Part shown: piece after piece, positions 1 to 12,100 of the stretch | How the letters are laid out: each line of letters begins with the position of its first letter | Position numbering within the stretch: position 1 is the first letter of the stretch | Source of the DNA: Dipteris shenzhenensis | Lineage: Eukaryota > Polypodiophyta > Polypodiopsida > Gleicheniales | Assembly (NCBI GenBank): GCA_047967505.1 | Contig: CM106541.1 | Direction: 5' to 3' (one strand) | Length of the DNA stretch: 64,000 nt | Program-made: the position numbers and the translations under genes | Notes under the pieces: model-generated | Seen by the model: the letters and a program-made list of their open reading frames with translations, nothing else | What the model was told of the DNA's origin: nothing | The model's database searches: none

Positions 1-110
1 GAGAGATAGAGGGAGAGAGAGCGGTAGAGGGCTGCGGGAGATGGGAGAGACGAGAGCGAGAGAGAGGCAAGAGAGAGAAAGGAAGAGAGGGAAAGGAGAG
101 AGCTCTTGAC
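1..110. repeat. Purine-rich (GA)n low-complexity tract
   Basis: Nearly pure G and A on the + strand, with runs of alternating GA broken by occasional C or T. It lies directly upstream of a copia gag fragment. It may be part of that element's leader or a simple repeat. No coding potential was recognised. Confidence 0.7.
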
Positions 111-137
111 ATTATTTTTGGTGCTAGCTCTCACATC

Positions 138-593
138 TCAAAATTGTCACTTAAAATTGCTTTCTTTGAATTGAAGATGGCTAGTGGCACTCCCTTGGCT
201 GCCAATGTCAATTACATGCAGAGTCTCATGACTCAACTTGCTTCTATCAACTCTCCAATCACTACAGATGATGCAATGGCAGTATTGCTCAAAAGTATGC
301 CTGAAGATTATGATCATGTTGTTACCACTTTGAAAAATCTTCCTAATCCTACTCTTGAAGGTCTTATTACTACTCTTCAAGAAGAAGAAAGGCACATGGA
401 ACTCCGGAGAGGCAATGACACAGCCTATGCCATAAAAATTCAGAAGGGCAAGTTTTCACCTTGCAAACATTGTGGCAAAAACAATCACCATGAAAAGTAT
501 TGTAAAGCCAAAAAGGAAGAAACTACAAAGTCAGAAACTACCAATCTACTTTCATTTGATGAGTCTCCACATGATGAAGACTATGCTTTTTAG
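138..593 (+). pseudogene. Ty1/copia gag fragment (C-terminal half with zinc knuckle)
   Basis: This is the C-terminal half of a copia-type Gag, the capsid/nucleocapsid protein that packages element RNA in virus-like particles. The frame contains the gag helical region (MAVLLKSMPEDYDHVV) and a CCHC zinc knuckle with C-x2-C-x4-H-x4-C spacing (CKHCGKNNHHEKYC) near residues 107-120, and ends in an acidic tail with a natural stop. Its first residues match the end of the N-terminal Gag half found separately at 57208-57556 and, on the minus strand, near 17930-18263, so it belongs to the same family. The N-terminal half and the pol region are missing. It is a relic rather than a host gene, although a downstream RNase H end on the same strand at about 2340 could belong to the same copy. 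Confidence 0.75.
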
Positions 594-829
594 GCACTTT
601 TGTCTTTTTTGTTTATCATCACTTGATCAAATTTTGAGGTTCTCTGCTTAGAGTAGTACTCCAAAAAGAATATGTCATGTAAATCACCTCTGGTCACCAT
701 ATGAGTAGGCCATGTGATATGTGTTTTGACTATCCCATTTCTGTGAACCTCACACCCTTGGGTCTCCTCCGCCTGCTGTCCGTCACAATCCAACGAGCCC
801 TACCCTTACCTTACGCTTTGATACCAACT
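594..829 (-). mobile_element. Possible LTR-retrotransposon leader with PBS-like site (minus strand)
   Basis: On the minus strand, 826-815 reads TGGTATCAAAGC, one base from the copia primer-binding site complementary to initiator tRNA-Met. The sequence between it and 594 would then be the untranslated leader of a minus-strand element, and the LTR would lie at higher coordinates. The expected CA just before the PBS is not clean, so the assignment is tentative. It also lies in the opposite orientation to the gag fragment at 138-593. Confidence 0.35.
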
Positions 830-2329
830 ATCAAAGACTCTATCTCTTCTCTTGAATCTCTATTCCTACGTTGACACAGATCACGGGCGATGGCATTTCA
901 TTGTTCCACCCAGCCTACTCTCGTGGATCACAGATATTCTGAATTAATTCGTTCCTTTGTTTTTCTTCATGCTTATCCACAAGACCCTCATTTCCCTAGA
1001 TAGTTCTCCTTGCCAAATGTCATCATTTTAGCCTCTCCACTTGGTGCACCTTTTTACCCCTCTCTTGGGGCACATTTAAAACCACTTGCCCCTTGGCATT
1101 ATTGCACATTTAGGTGCACCTAGGCCTTAGCACTCAGAACTACCTAGTCAATGCCATTTCACCCTCACCTAGGACCTTGGCAGTTACTTCTCTTGACCAT
1201 TTCAATTACGCACATTAACTATTACAAAAGTTGGTCATCTAAGAGAAAATGCCCACCGATCTTTCCGAGGTCATGCTATCTCGGCTAGGGCATAACATCG
1301 CATGTGCTCTAAAGTGAGGTGTGGACATGCGGAGTTAGCCTGCTCATCTGCACTATTTCTTCCCCACTCATCTATGCTATAATCCTCAGAATGGGTTCCC
1401 TCAAAATGCAACTGATCTTCAATGTCAAAATAGTGAAGGGGTGAAGTCTGCATGCCCTTATTCAAAATCACTTACCCCGGTGTAGTGTGGACCTGTATGT
1501 GACTGGAGCTCGAGATCCAATAGAAGGAGAGTCTTGGCTGTGGTTTGGCCTTCAATATCAGCTCCCACTCCATTTAAACATGCTGCCCCTTCCACCGAGT
1601 TATCTACTCCTATTATGGGCATTGTCATGGCTGCACTAGACTGATCCATATGCTGTGCACTAGACTGATGCATTTGCTCTGTTACTTGAGCTGAGTGACC
1701 TTGTCCTGCAGCGATAGCGAGGTGGTGAAAGCTGAGGTCAATTTCAGGATGAGTGGCTAGGATGCAAAGGAAGGGCCGTTGTGACTGAAGTGAATTTTGG
1801 AGCAAATTGGGAGGGTGGAGTCAAGTAGAATATGAATTAGATGAAATTGATGGTGTGGCCAAAGATCAGTGGACTTCACTTCATGGGCCAAGACTGGGCA
1901 GGAACGTCCTCCCCTTGTTATGGCTCAAGAAAGGAGTCCTTTCCTGGTGGAGGTCCTCTGATGGAGTTGACTATATTGTCTACCAAACCCATCTGCCAAT
2001 CCAAGCTGACCACGCCATCCTAATGCATCATCCAATTTGACTTTGTAGAACTCACTGTCGTCAACATGGGCCACTAATTCCACCTCCTAGCTAGCCTCAT
2101 GCTCGAATTCTACTTCATCTTTCTATAGGTGCTATGCCCTAGAGAACCACAAGGGTGGACTCTCTTGATGTTGAGACTACAGTTCTACCATCTATTAGAA
2201 CCTTCTCGAATTGGAAGCTTGCAATGTTTATGGTCATCTTTAACATCATTACGGTGCATAATTATATATAAACAAACTGCGAGTAGGAGATACACTTGGT
2301 CTATTGTTCCACACATGATTAGATAGAAG
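830..2329. other. Unassigned, probably degraded retroelement/intergenic sequence
   Basis: The first ~400 bp could be the decayed LTR belonging to the minus-strand PBS at 815-826. The short open frames between 1271 and 2040 show no motif I recognise and their composition does not suggest a conserved protein. I found no SCPL exon here even though the gene's upstream exons must lie to the left. Confidence 0.4.
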
Positions 2330-2400
2330 ACATCTTCACCAAGAATATGTAGACATCTTTACCAAGCCTCTTGGTCATGAAATGTTTTGTTGTTTCAAAA
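2330..2400 (+). pseudogene. Copia polyprotein C-terminal end (RNase H tail)
   Basis: The + strand reads EYVDIFTKPLGHEMF, which is the hallmark C-terminal motif of copia polyproteins (ADIFTKPL) just after RNase H. The sequence upstream (about 2270-2330) has weak, frame-shifted similarity to the usual RNase H end, and the frame is lost quickly on both sides. It is a short relic of a + strand copia element, possibly the 3' part of the copy whose gag remains at 138-593. Confidence 0.6.
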
Positions 2401-3007
2401 TCGTGCTTACGCATGTTAGAATAGACATCAACTTAAGAGAAGTATGAAAAATAATGTGATTTTTTTTACCACTTCCACAACATGGATGGATTGTAACTCA
2501 AGAGATGATGTTAAAGTTTATGTAAGGTGCATTGGTTTGGGTTGTATATGTTGTACATTAACTTTGGGTTGACTTAACCCTCATTAGTAATAACCCTTGT
2601 TAGTATCACAATCATCTAGGAATTGTGCATATGATATGTTGGTAGTTAAAGGCATTCTCTTGTGTAGGCTCACTGGCTCTCTTGCTGCCTCTCTTTATCT
2701 TGTTTCTAGGCTTTTCTAGATGGCTAGCCATGCTCATTGTTAATACAGTGTGGGTAGAGCTGCATTCCAAAATCTCCCCCTTATTACATAAGTACAAGAT
2801 TTAGTTTTCATGTATGAAGTTTCATTGTTAGTAACCTTACAAATCTGATTTTTAGCTCAACACGATAGTATTGGACATTCCAAAGGATAAACAAATAAAG
2901 TATTTCGGGCCAACACTTTGAATGCATATAGATTTCTAATTTGACATAGGATTTAGTTAATTCTATGGAAATATAAGTCTTTTATATGTTACCTTATGAT
3001 GTTGCAG
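2401..3007 (+). other. SCPL intron sequence with possible copia LTR remnant
   Basis: No coding sequence recognised. The first 400 bp after the copia C-terminal motif may be the remains of a 3' LTR. The last ~130 bp are AT-rich and end in a pyrimidine-rich acceptor (TTGCAG at 3002-3007) directly in front of the SCPL exon, so this end is authentic intron. Confidence 0.5.
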
Positions 3008-3110
3008 TGGTTTGAAGAGTATGTAGAGTTTCAATCAAACTCGTTTTATGTGGCTGGAGAGTCATATGCTGGAGTTTACGTCCCAACTGTTGTTCAACAG
3101 ATTGTCCAGG
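3008..3110 (+). CDS. SCPL20: SCPL exon with catalytic serine
   Basis: 103 nt encoding 34 residues plus one base of a split Gly codon. It begins WFEEYVEF and contains [12 protein letters not shown], the S10 nucleophile motif G-x-S-x-G. It is preceded by TTGCAG and followed by GTATGC, good acceptor and donor. The trailing phase-1 base is completed by GA at the start of the 26446 exon, restoring Gly-Ile, exactly as expected for the family (VxGI). The codons look undamaged. Confidence 0.9.
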
Positions 3111-6100
3111 GTATGCAACCGTGATCTTTACACCTTCTTTCCCATTCAAGTGCTTGTTGAAGAGGGTTGGAACTTTTCAAAACCTTTTATCACTCATAAA
3201 AGAGTCCATACTGATATGTAGCCTTGACATACCTCATGATCCTTCTCACTACATCCAAGTGAGGCTTCCGTGGCTTTTGCATAAACTGACTTTTGAGCCA
3301 AATCAGGCCTGATAATGGTCAAGTAAATCAAACTTTCAACCATTTGTCACCACATAGTGACATCTTCTATCTAAGCTCCAGTATTTGCCATAAGCTTCAA
3401 GTTTTGATCCAAGGGGGTATCCATTGGCTTGCATTCTTTCATTCCAAACCTTTCCCACATATTCAGGGCATACTGTCTTTGCATAAGCGGAGTACCATCA
3501 GGTTTCCTCACCACCTGTATACCAAGAATTTTTTTAATAAAATGCAGATCCTCAGGGCACTTCGCGAGAGATTGCCCAAAGAAGAAAAAGAGGCCCAGAA
3601 AGCAACCAGCTCGTACTACATTACGACAGAGAGAAGGAGCAGGACCTACCGCTCCACAGGCACCGCCTCAGACTTCGGCTCCCCCCCTCTTAGGGCTACA
3701 CGAGTCCCTCCTGCACCCCGCACCACCTCTAGCCCACGGTGGGTTCCGATCGCGGTTAGGCCCTCTACTTCAGATCACACCTCCACCGCTTTGGAAGCTA
3801 TCCCCTTGGAGCCTCGGGAGGATACTAGTGTTCAAGAGCATTGTTCGACTCCACCCCAGGATCAGGCTGTACCTTCCTCAGCAGCCCAGGTTGTTGGCAC
3901 CTCATCCACAACACTTCTTGATTAGGACTCAGTACGGGTGCCTCCTTCTGTGGATAGAGGGAAGGGGGTCTTACATTCTCTCCTTGCTTCGGTAGGAATC
4001 CTTCGTACCCCCTCCCCAAGACTGGCTCAACGGAACTCCTTTTCCGCTTTGGAGGAACCCTCTGACCTCCCAGATGATGATTTTGTACCTTCCACTTTCG
4101 GAGAGCCAGTTATCGGCATCCCTTTTGAGAGATCTTTCTCTCTCACCTGTGGACTTTCCTCCCCTTGGACCTCGTGTGTATGGCAGGAGGTCAGCTCTGG
4201 TGGAGGGTTCTTTTTCCGCCACTAGGTCGGGTAAGGTATTCCAACCCGCTTCCTCCCGCCGATGAGGATAGCCAGTTGGAATATACAAGGATTGGGCGGC
4301 ATTTCTCATCGCCGTCGTAGACAGCTGATCAGGAATCAACTCCATCCAGGTGTTTCAGGTGGTTCCCTAGACATGCTTTTTCTTCAGGAACACAAACTGG
4401 ATGTCAAAGATTACTCGAAGTCAGGTAAGTTGCTTTTAGGCTGGACTTTTTGGCTTCCTGCCTTGGGAACCAAAGGAGGTACATGCATATCAGTTTCACA
4501 TTCTATTCTCCCTCTGATCATTGGACAAGGTACTATAACCCCCTCTAGATCCCAGTGGGTTCTACTTCTGATTGACGGATGTAAGGTTGGTTTCCTCAAC
4601 CTCTATGCTCCGAACAACAGAGGGGACCGTGTTTTGTTTTGGAAAGAGTTGCTCTCGTGGGCTGACATTGCAGATTCGTGAATTATTGGAGGTGACTTCA
4701 ACATGGTTGAGGCACCTTCTGATAAGCAAGGGGGCAGAGAAGGTGGTATCCATTCCCTCGAGAGAGCAGCTTGGGATGCCTTCTTGTTTAGATTCAGTGG
4801 CAGAGATGTTTGGTCAGATGATGCATTTCATGTTTAATCTCAATCACTTTTTTTTTCATGGTCGAACCATAGGGTACATATGCCTATCCTTGCCCGGATT
4901 GACAGATTCTATGTGGATGACTGGGCTCTTGATAGAGGGGGGATAGCATTGCACGTGGTGTTTCCACTTCCGACCATTTTCGGATAGTTTTGTCCATCTC
5001 AGAGCCCCATTTGAGAGGACGGTCTCACAGAATCAGGATCCCCGATGCCTTATACACGGATGAGACCCTCATAGAGGTTGTCTTGGAGATCTGGGTTTCT
5101 CACATGCAGCGGGGGGTGGCCGTTCCTTCACATGTGGCCACAGCACTTGCCAGTATCAGTGACTTTTATCACTCCGTCTCGGCGAGGTGAGGTACTCAGA
5201 CGGGATATTGGTATCCGCCAGCAGTTGGCAGCCTTCCAGAGGGAGGAGTAGAAACGACCATCAGATGTTTGGGTACAGGAGTGCCTTGCTACGGTAAGGG
5301 CTCACTTGCAGACATTGCTTGATCAGAGAGCAGAGTATGCCTTCCATGCACGGGAGTCCTTTTGGATACAAATGGGAGGGAGAGTGGGGTGGCCTCCCTT
5401 TACAGATCAACCACAGCCAGGTTTTGATTGGAGGAGTAAGGGGTGACAGGTTTCAGATTTCCAGATCAGTTCGTCGGGGATGCCCTTTAGCCCCCTTCCT
5501 CCTTCTCTTTGTGGAAGAAGCTATGAGCATCTTCCTTAGATCTCAGACGGAGCTTTATGGGTTGAGATTGCCCTTGAGACAGGAGCAGGAGCTTCTTGAC
5601 TATGAGTTGGCTGATGACAGTGCTATCTTTATTGAGGCCTCTTCACAGTCACTTGATTCTTTCTAGACAGCCTTGGATATTTGTTGCTCAGCTGCAGGGG
5701 CACACATTAATTGGCATAAATCCTTTGGCTTTTGGATCAATGATGAGGACACTCCAGGCTGGGGAGTTGACATTGGCTTTTCTTGGATTGAGAGGGGTGT
5801 TCCTGTGAGATATTTGGGATGCCAGGTAGGATTGGGTATCTCTCCAGCACAGCAGTTTGCCCCAGTACTAGAAAGTATAAGGAAAAAGCTCATTTTTTGG
5901 AGCTCAACCAAACGTGACCTTGCCTCTAGAGTTGTGGTAGTGAACGAGGTTCTCTTGGCCACCGCCTCGTTTGTGTGTGCTTGCTGGTGCCGGTCTAGGG
6001 ATTGCATCACTCAGCTCATTAGACCAATCAGGAATTTTTTATGGAGTGGACTTGATGGCACGGCAAATGTTGCAGCAAGGGTAGCGTGGGAGACCATTAT

Positions 6101-9100
6101 TCTCCCTACTTGGGAAGGGGACCTTAATATCATTGACCCGGACTTGCAGTGCAAGGCATTGCTTTGTAAGGTGGGCAGGAACCTTGGAAGGATTTCTTTT
6201 TTGGACGCATTCAGGCCTGCACACCTACCTTAGGAGATGATTGGGTGGACAGCCCTCGCTGGATTTTTACTTCCGCCTCTCTCAGGTCTCTTGCCTCTCC
6301 TCTCATGACTGCCATCTTGAAAGCTTTGGGGAGCTTGAGGAACACTCTTCGAAGGGTTCCGCCCTCTACCCTTGAAGAGATTAATAGGAAGCCGATCATT
6401 TGGAACGATAGTATACTTGATGAGCATGGCAGACCTCTGGGCACTTCCCATTATATACAGTAGGCACTTGGAAGGCTTTTATCAGGCTACTTGAGGATTA
6501 GAGGCTACAGTCCGTGAGTCACCTCAGAGGGGTAGCATGTAGGATTCAGCAGATAGATGCAGCCATCCCAATGGATTGGACAGTTGAGATGCCAATTACT
6601 TCCACCACTAGGATGGGAGCTTTTTCGAGGACAGTAGTTCCTCTACAAGTGATCACTCTTCGAGGTCTCGGGGAAGATGCTATGGTCTTTGACGTTGGGG
6701 ATGGAGGTATACTCTCTAGATCCACGGATGATATTCTTCTAGAGGTTGCCTTTCAGCCTATCAGGATTGTTGGTTTTGTGGACCATGGAGCGGGCTTGCA
6801 GTGGCACTTAGACCCGGACCCTCTACTCTTGGCCCTGGGATCCTGGAGGTTGTGGTTATATGGAGGTGCACCTATCAGGTGCTTGCAGTGGGACCCAGGA
6901 GAGTGGGAGTGGATAGATCATGGGCACCGAGAGAGGGGGAGTCCCTTCTTTCGTTTCACGGTTGGTAATGCCAGGAGATTTCAGTTGAGCAGTAGAGGTT
7001 GGATTCCCTCCAAAGCCCCCCATTGGGATAGCTTCTTCATCACCGCAGATTTGCGTAGGAATTTCTAGAGGAGGCTTTGGAAATCACTCAGAAATAGAAA
7101 GATCACTCTTTTCTTTCGGCTTTCTATTCATGGAGGGATTGCAGTGAATCTGTGGAGATCACGATTTGGGGCTGATCCCACTTGTGCTCGCTGTCATTCT
7201 GCAGAGGAGTCAGTGCAACATTGCCTTTGGGACTGCAATCAAGCGAGAATTGTTTGAAAAGGAGTTGCTTGGATACTCAGCATTTTTCATACTTTCCCTT
7301 TCTTCATGACTTGGGACTCGGTCGCATGGTTATCCCTTACTGGGTCCCAGGTGTTTTATGAGGGTGAGCCTTCTTCTTGGGCACTCTCGATCCGCTGACA
7401 GGTGATAGAGCCCTACTCTCTTCAGGATGTGCCACATATTCCTTTCAGAGCTTCGCATGTTTCAGTGGACACCTCTTGGGAGATTTTGGCTAGCATTTCC
7501 TCTTGGCACATTTAGAGAGCCAGATGCACAGAGGCCTTGGATGACACCTAGATACACCCATCACAGGTGTTCACGGGTATTTGGAGTGACACGGTTCACA
7601 CTTTGATAGCCATATGGGCTAGCATGCAGAGCCCTTCACAGGTAGGCTCTTCTAGGAGGACTGTATTTCTTTGAGTTTGGAGGGGTTCTCCTTTTTTCTC
7701 GAGGTTGCTACCAGATTGAGATGGCACTATCAGCCCCAATCCTTTCTTTTTGGCTCTTGAGCTTTTCATGCATTGCATGATGTATCCCGTATTTCGTATG
7801 GAGCTTGGTCTAACGGTTTTCTTTAATACTTAATAGAAGTCTCTTTTTTGCAAAAAAAAAACAAACCCAAGCTCCTACAAGTATCTACTTATCCTCTCAT
7901 TCCAAGCTCTAGGTGCCTGCTTCAGCCCATAAAGAGCCTTCTTCGACCTCCAAACATAGTTAGGATAGTCATGGTGTACATACTCTTTAGGTTGTTCGGG
8001 AAGGCATTCTTAACATCCATTTGCTATAATTTCTAGCCTTTTGCAGCAGCCAATGCAATAACAGTCCTCACAGTTTTTATCTTAGCAACATCAATAAATG
8101 TCTCTTCATAATCCAAACCATATTGCTGTGCATAGCCTTTAGCAACCAGCCTTGCCTTATACCTTCCTATAGACCCATCAAACTTGCATTTGACCTTATA
8201 AACCCACTGACAAAATCAATGCGATTTTTACCTTCAGGAAACTCCACTAGATCCCAAGTGATTAGCTGCAAAGGCATCAATTTCCTCATCTAGGGCACTC
8301 ATCCAATGCTCATGTAAAACAGCCTCATCAAATGTGGTAGGTTCTGTATGACAACTTTTGCCATATATGCATAGTGTCTAGCAGTATATTCACTGTAGGT
8401 CAACTTGTCAACAGGATATCTCACTCTCTGAGACCTTTGTGGCTGTGGTGTGCTGCTTGACTCTCCTCTGACATGAGGAGGTATGTCCCTGCTTGCCTTT
8501 GCTCCAGGTGTACACACAGAAGGTATACCCAACTCACTATCCATACTTTCATTGCTAGCTAAATCATAACCACAATTTGTTGGTCCAGGAACATCCCCAA
8601 AAGCCTTTGCTTTCCCTTTATCTCTCTCCCTCATTCACACTACAGTGTCAGTGGAAATAGATGAAGTACTCCTTAACCTGCATGTCCATGGATTCACACT
8701 TGTAGAACCACTAGATGTAGGCCTAGACATAGAAGTACCGAGGGGCTCATTTTTCTCATGTGCATTACCTTAGATGCATTATCTAGGATAACCACATTGG
8801 GCTTGCCATACCAGGACCCTAGCTCATCAAAGACAACATCCCGGCTGATCAATGTCTTCCTAGCAAAACGATCAGGATGTGGAAGATTATGCGTCCAAAT
8901 TCAATTTACTCTTGCAACATGTGCCTGTGGCTCAAAGCCGTGCTCAGGAGGTACTCAATGACTACTTCATTTTGGGGCTGTCACAAGATTTGCGGATGGC
9001 ATTGGCCATAGTGGATCGGACACAGACAACGCTTGTGGTGGTCATGGCGCAAGCAGTGCGAGCGGGGGAATCCCTACATGGGAGGACATCCAAGAATCAC

Positions 9101-12100
9101 AAAGTTGGGAAGATCAAATCAAAGAAGAAAATGCCCAAATCCAAGAAGTTGGATGACAGTGAGGATGATTCGGATGCAACCAGTTCGGATGGAAGGTCTG
9201 AAGGTACCAATTCGGAGGATTTTGACTCGAAAGCAGAGACAGAGACCCGGAGAGCCTCTAAAGGAGGTAAGGGCATCTCCAATCTTGTGCATAGCCAATA
9301 AATACACATTGTTCATCCTTGGAATACAGCTTCCTTCTTCTTTCATCTAGGGTATGTACATATGCGAGGCTACCCAACACTTTGAGATGACTTACATTAG
9401 GCCTTTCACCATACAATTTCTCATATGAGTGATCATATGTATCCCAGCTGTAGGTGTACAATTCAGAATATACACTTCAGTCCCAACTACTTTTGCCCAA
9501 TAATAATTAGGTAAAATTTTCTCATTTAACATGGCTCTTGCAGCCTCCACTTGAACCCCATTTTTCCGTTTAGCCACTCCATTTTGTTGTGGAGTGTTTG
9601 GGCATGTAAGCTGTCCTCTAATCCGATGTTGGGCCAAAAAATTATCAAACTCATTTGACAAATACTCACCACCATTATTTGACCTCAGGCAAGTAATATA
9701 TAAAGCAAACTCCTCCTCAAAATGCTGTTTGAAATTCTTGAATGCATCCAAAACCTCGTTCTTGTGCTTCAAAAAATATAGCCATGTATACTTGCTAAAG
9801 TCATCAATGAAAGTAACATAATACAATGAACGTCCCAATTAAGGAGTCTGTGCTAGATCCCAGTACTATGCTTCACATGCCTAGTAAATGGCAATCTTGA
9901 TTGCTTTCCAAACTGGCATGCAGGACACACATGTTTCAAGGTAGTGTACTTAAACTTGGGCAGACCATCAACAAGACCTTTATGCTGCATATTCCTCAGC
10001 TTTTGAACATTAATATGACCAATCCTCTTATGCCATATGTCCAAGTCTTGTACCGCACTTATACCATGTTTGAACATTGCAGCTTTCAACTCCAATATGC
10101 ATGATTGGCTAAACATCCTGCGATGCCTTTTCCCTTTTGCAACGAGTCTACAGCCATTGCCAAACTCTTCAATAAAGCATCCATGCTTATTGGTTCTCAC
10201 TTGCAAATCTTGTTCAGCCATTTGCCCAACTGATAGTAAATTTTTTGTAATAGATGGAAAATGAAAGACATCATTCAATTTCTTTTTCTTGCCATCATGC
10301 ATAACCAAGGGAACAACACCCATATGAGTGATATCATGTTGTGTATCATCACTAATGCATACATGCCCATGATCACCATGAGTCATCTCATCAAACCACT
10401 CTCTATGAGGTGTCATGTGGTTAGATGCTCTCGAATCAATGTATCAAACATCTTCCAAATGAGCATCATTACACTTATGCCCTTGCATGTGTCATGGCAA
10501 ATAACTTATCTGAGGACCCCTCATTTGCATTACTAGAGGAAGCATAATGTCCCTACTGATTTGCTTTTGCCCTTTGATTTGCTTGCTTTTTGAAGCAATC
10601 CTTAGCAATGTGACCAATTTTCCCACGGTAGTGGCATTCCTTATTCATGTTTGATTGATCAACATGTTGTTGAAGTTGCTGCGTGAAGCACCTCTACCTC
10701 TAGATCCAGATCTCCCCCTTGCTCAGAAGGATCCTCTGCCTCTTTGTATTTGTGCATTTTGATTGGCCCAACTTTGATTCAGATTCTGTGAATAAGATGC
10801 ATTCTTGAAATCACCTCGACCACGAGATGAACTTCTTCCTCTTCCACCTCGGGTTCTCTGATTAGAGTAAAACATAGCATCTCTCCTCTTTGAACTACTA
10901 GAGCCAGTGTTCAATCCAAGCTTAATTTCCTCATAATCAAGAGAGCAATGAGCTCATTAAAATCTGGCATATCGTGCCTCACTGAAATAGAAGTATCAAA
11001 GGACTTACATTAAAGACCACGAAGAGTCACTGCAACCATGCCATTATCATCCACCGGTGCATCAATAAATGCGAACTGATATGCATGGTCTTTATCTCTG
11101 TTACATAGTCCTGCATGCTTCTCCCACTTCTTGACATATTATTAAGCTTTGTTTCAGCTGAATCTTTATAGCACTTGTAGGTGTGCCATAATATTTGTTC
11201 AAGATATCCCATGCATCCCTAGGTGATTTGCAGTTGCATAACCATTGCATCTGAAATACATATTGAAAACCAATGAAGCACCTTCTGTGCTGTTTCAACA
11301 CAATTCTTATGATTCTTGATTTGTTCTGTAGTTGCATTTCTTTTTGGCATCTCAGGTTCAGCTTCATCACTTGTAACCAAGTCCCAATATCCTTTTCCAA
11401 TCAAGAAGTTCTCCATTCTAAACATAATTATTATTGTCCAGCTTTTCACCAATGATTTGAGAGATATTATCCGTACCACCAGAGTTTGCCATAATGACTC
11501 AAAACAGTCCAGTACACAGTATGCAACAAGAGTAATTTGCAGGCAAACCACCAGCCGATATGCAGCCAGCAATGGCAATCACTATGCCCAAAAAAATACC
11601 ACAGTATCCAGTTCACAATGCCAATCAATGCAGCTCAAGGCAACATCATAACAAGCTGAACCATAGGCATCATCATGACCATTATGCATTAAGCTTATAG
11701 CATCAATGTGCTTCCAACTTTGGCATTTACTGATTTTGCTGTCCACACCTTCCTCTCACATCATGTGAGGCATGTTGCATTCAACATTTGCCAATCCGGG
11801 CATCCCAGACATCAAGACATTTGCTTGCATAACTTCTGAAATTTCTGAATTTAGTGTTACCTGCAAATACAATTCCTAAATTATGGGCACACTCTTGTAA
11901 AATGATTAGTACAAGTGCTATGCCAATCTTTTCAATTAAGCTGAGCTGGCTTTTCCTTGTTATCTTCCTTTGCCGAATGAGATTTCAGCAACATCCCTTT
12001 TTCTGTCCACTAAGGCTTGCACTCATTTGATGAGAAATAGAGTTTATGCAAAGTTTGTCTACACAGAGAAAGTTGTCTCGGAAGAGGCCTTGTAGAAAAT

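Noticed and set aside
1458-2040. Possible host exons upstream of SCPL
   Set aside because: No S10 motif (such as LNGGPGCSS) and no matching splice phase; likely degraded repeat.
3293-3995. Two ~200-codon + strand frames
   Set aside because: Chimeric: the first third is antisense copia RT and the rest LINE ORF1 in mixed frames, so not a novel gene.
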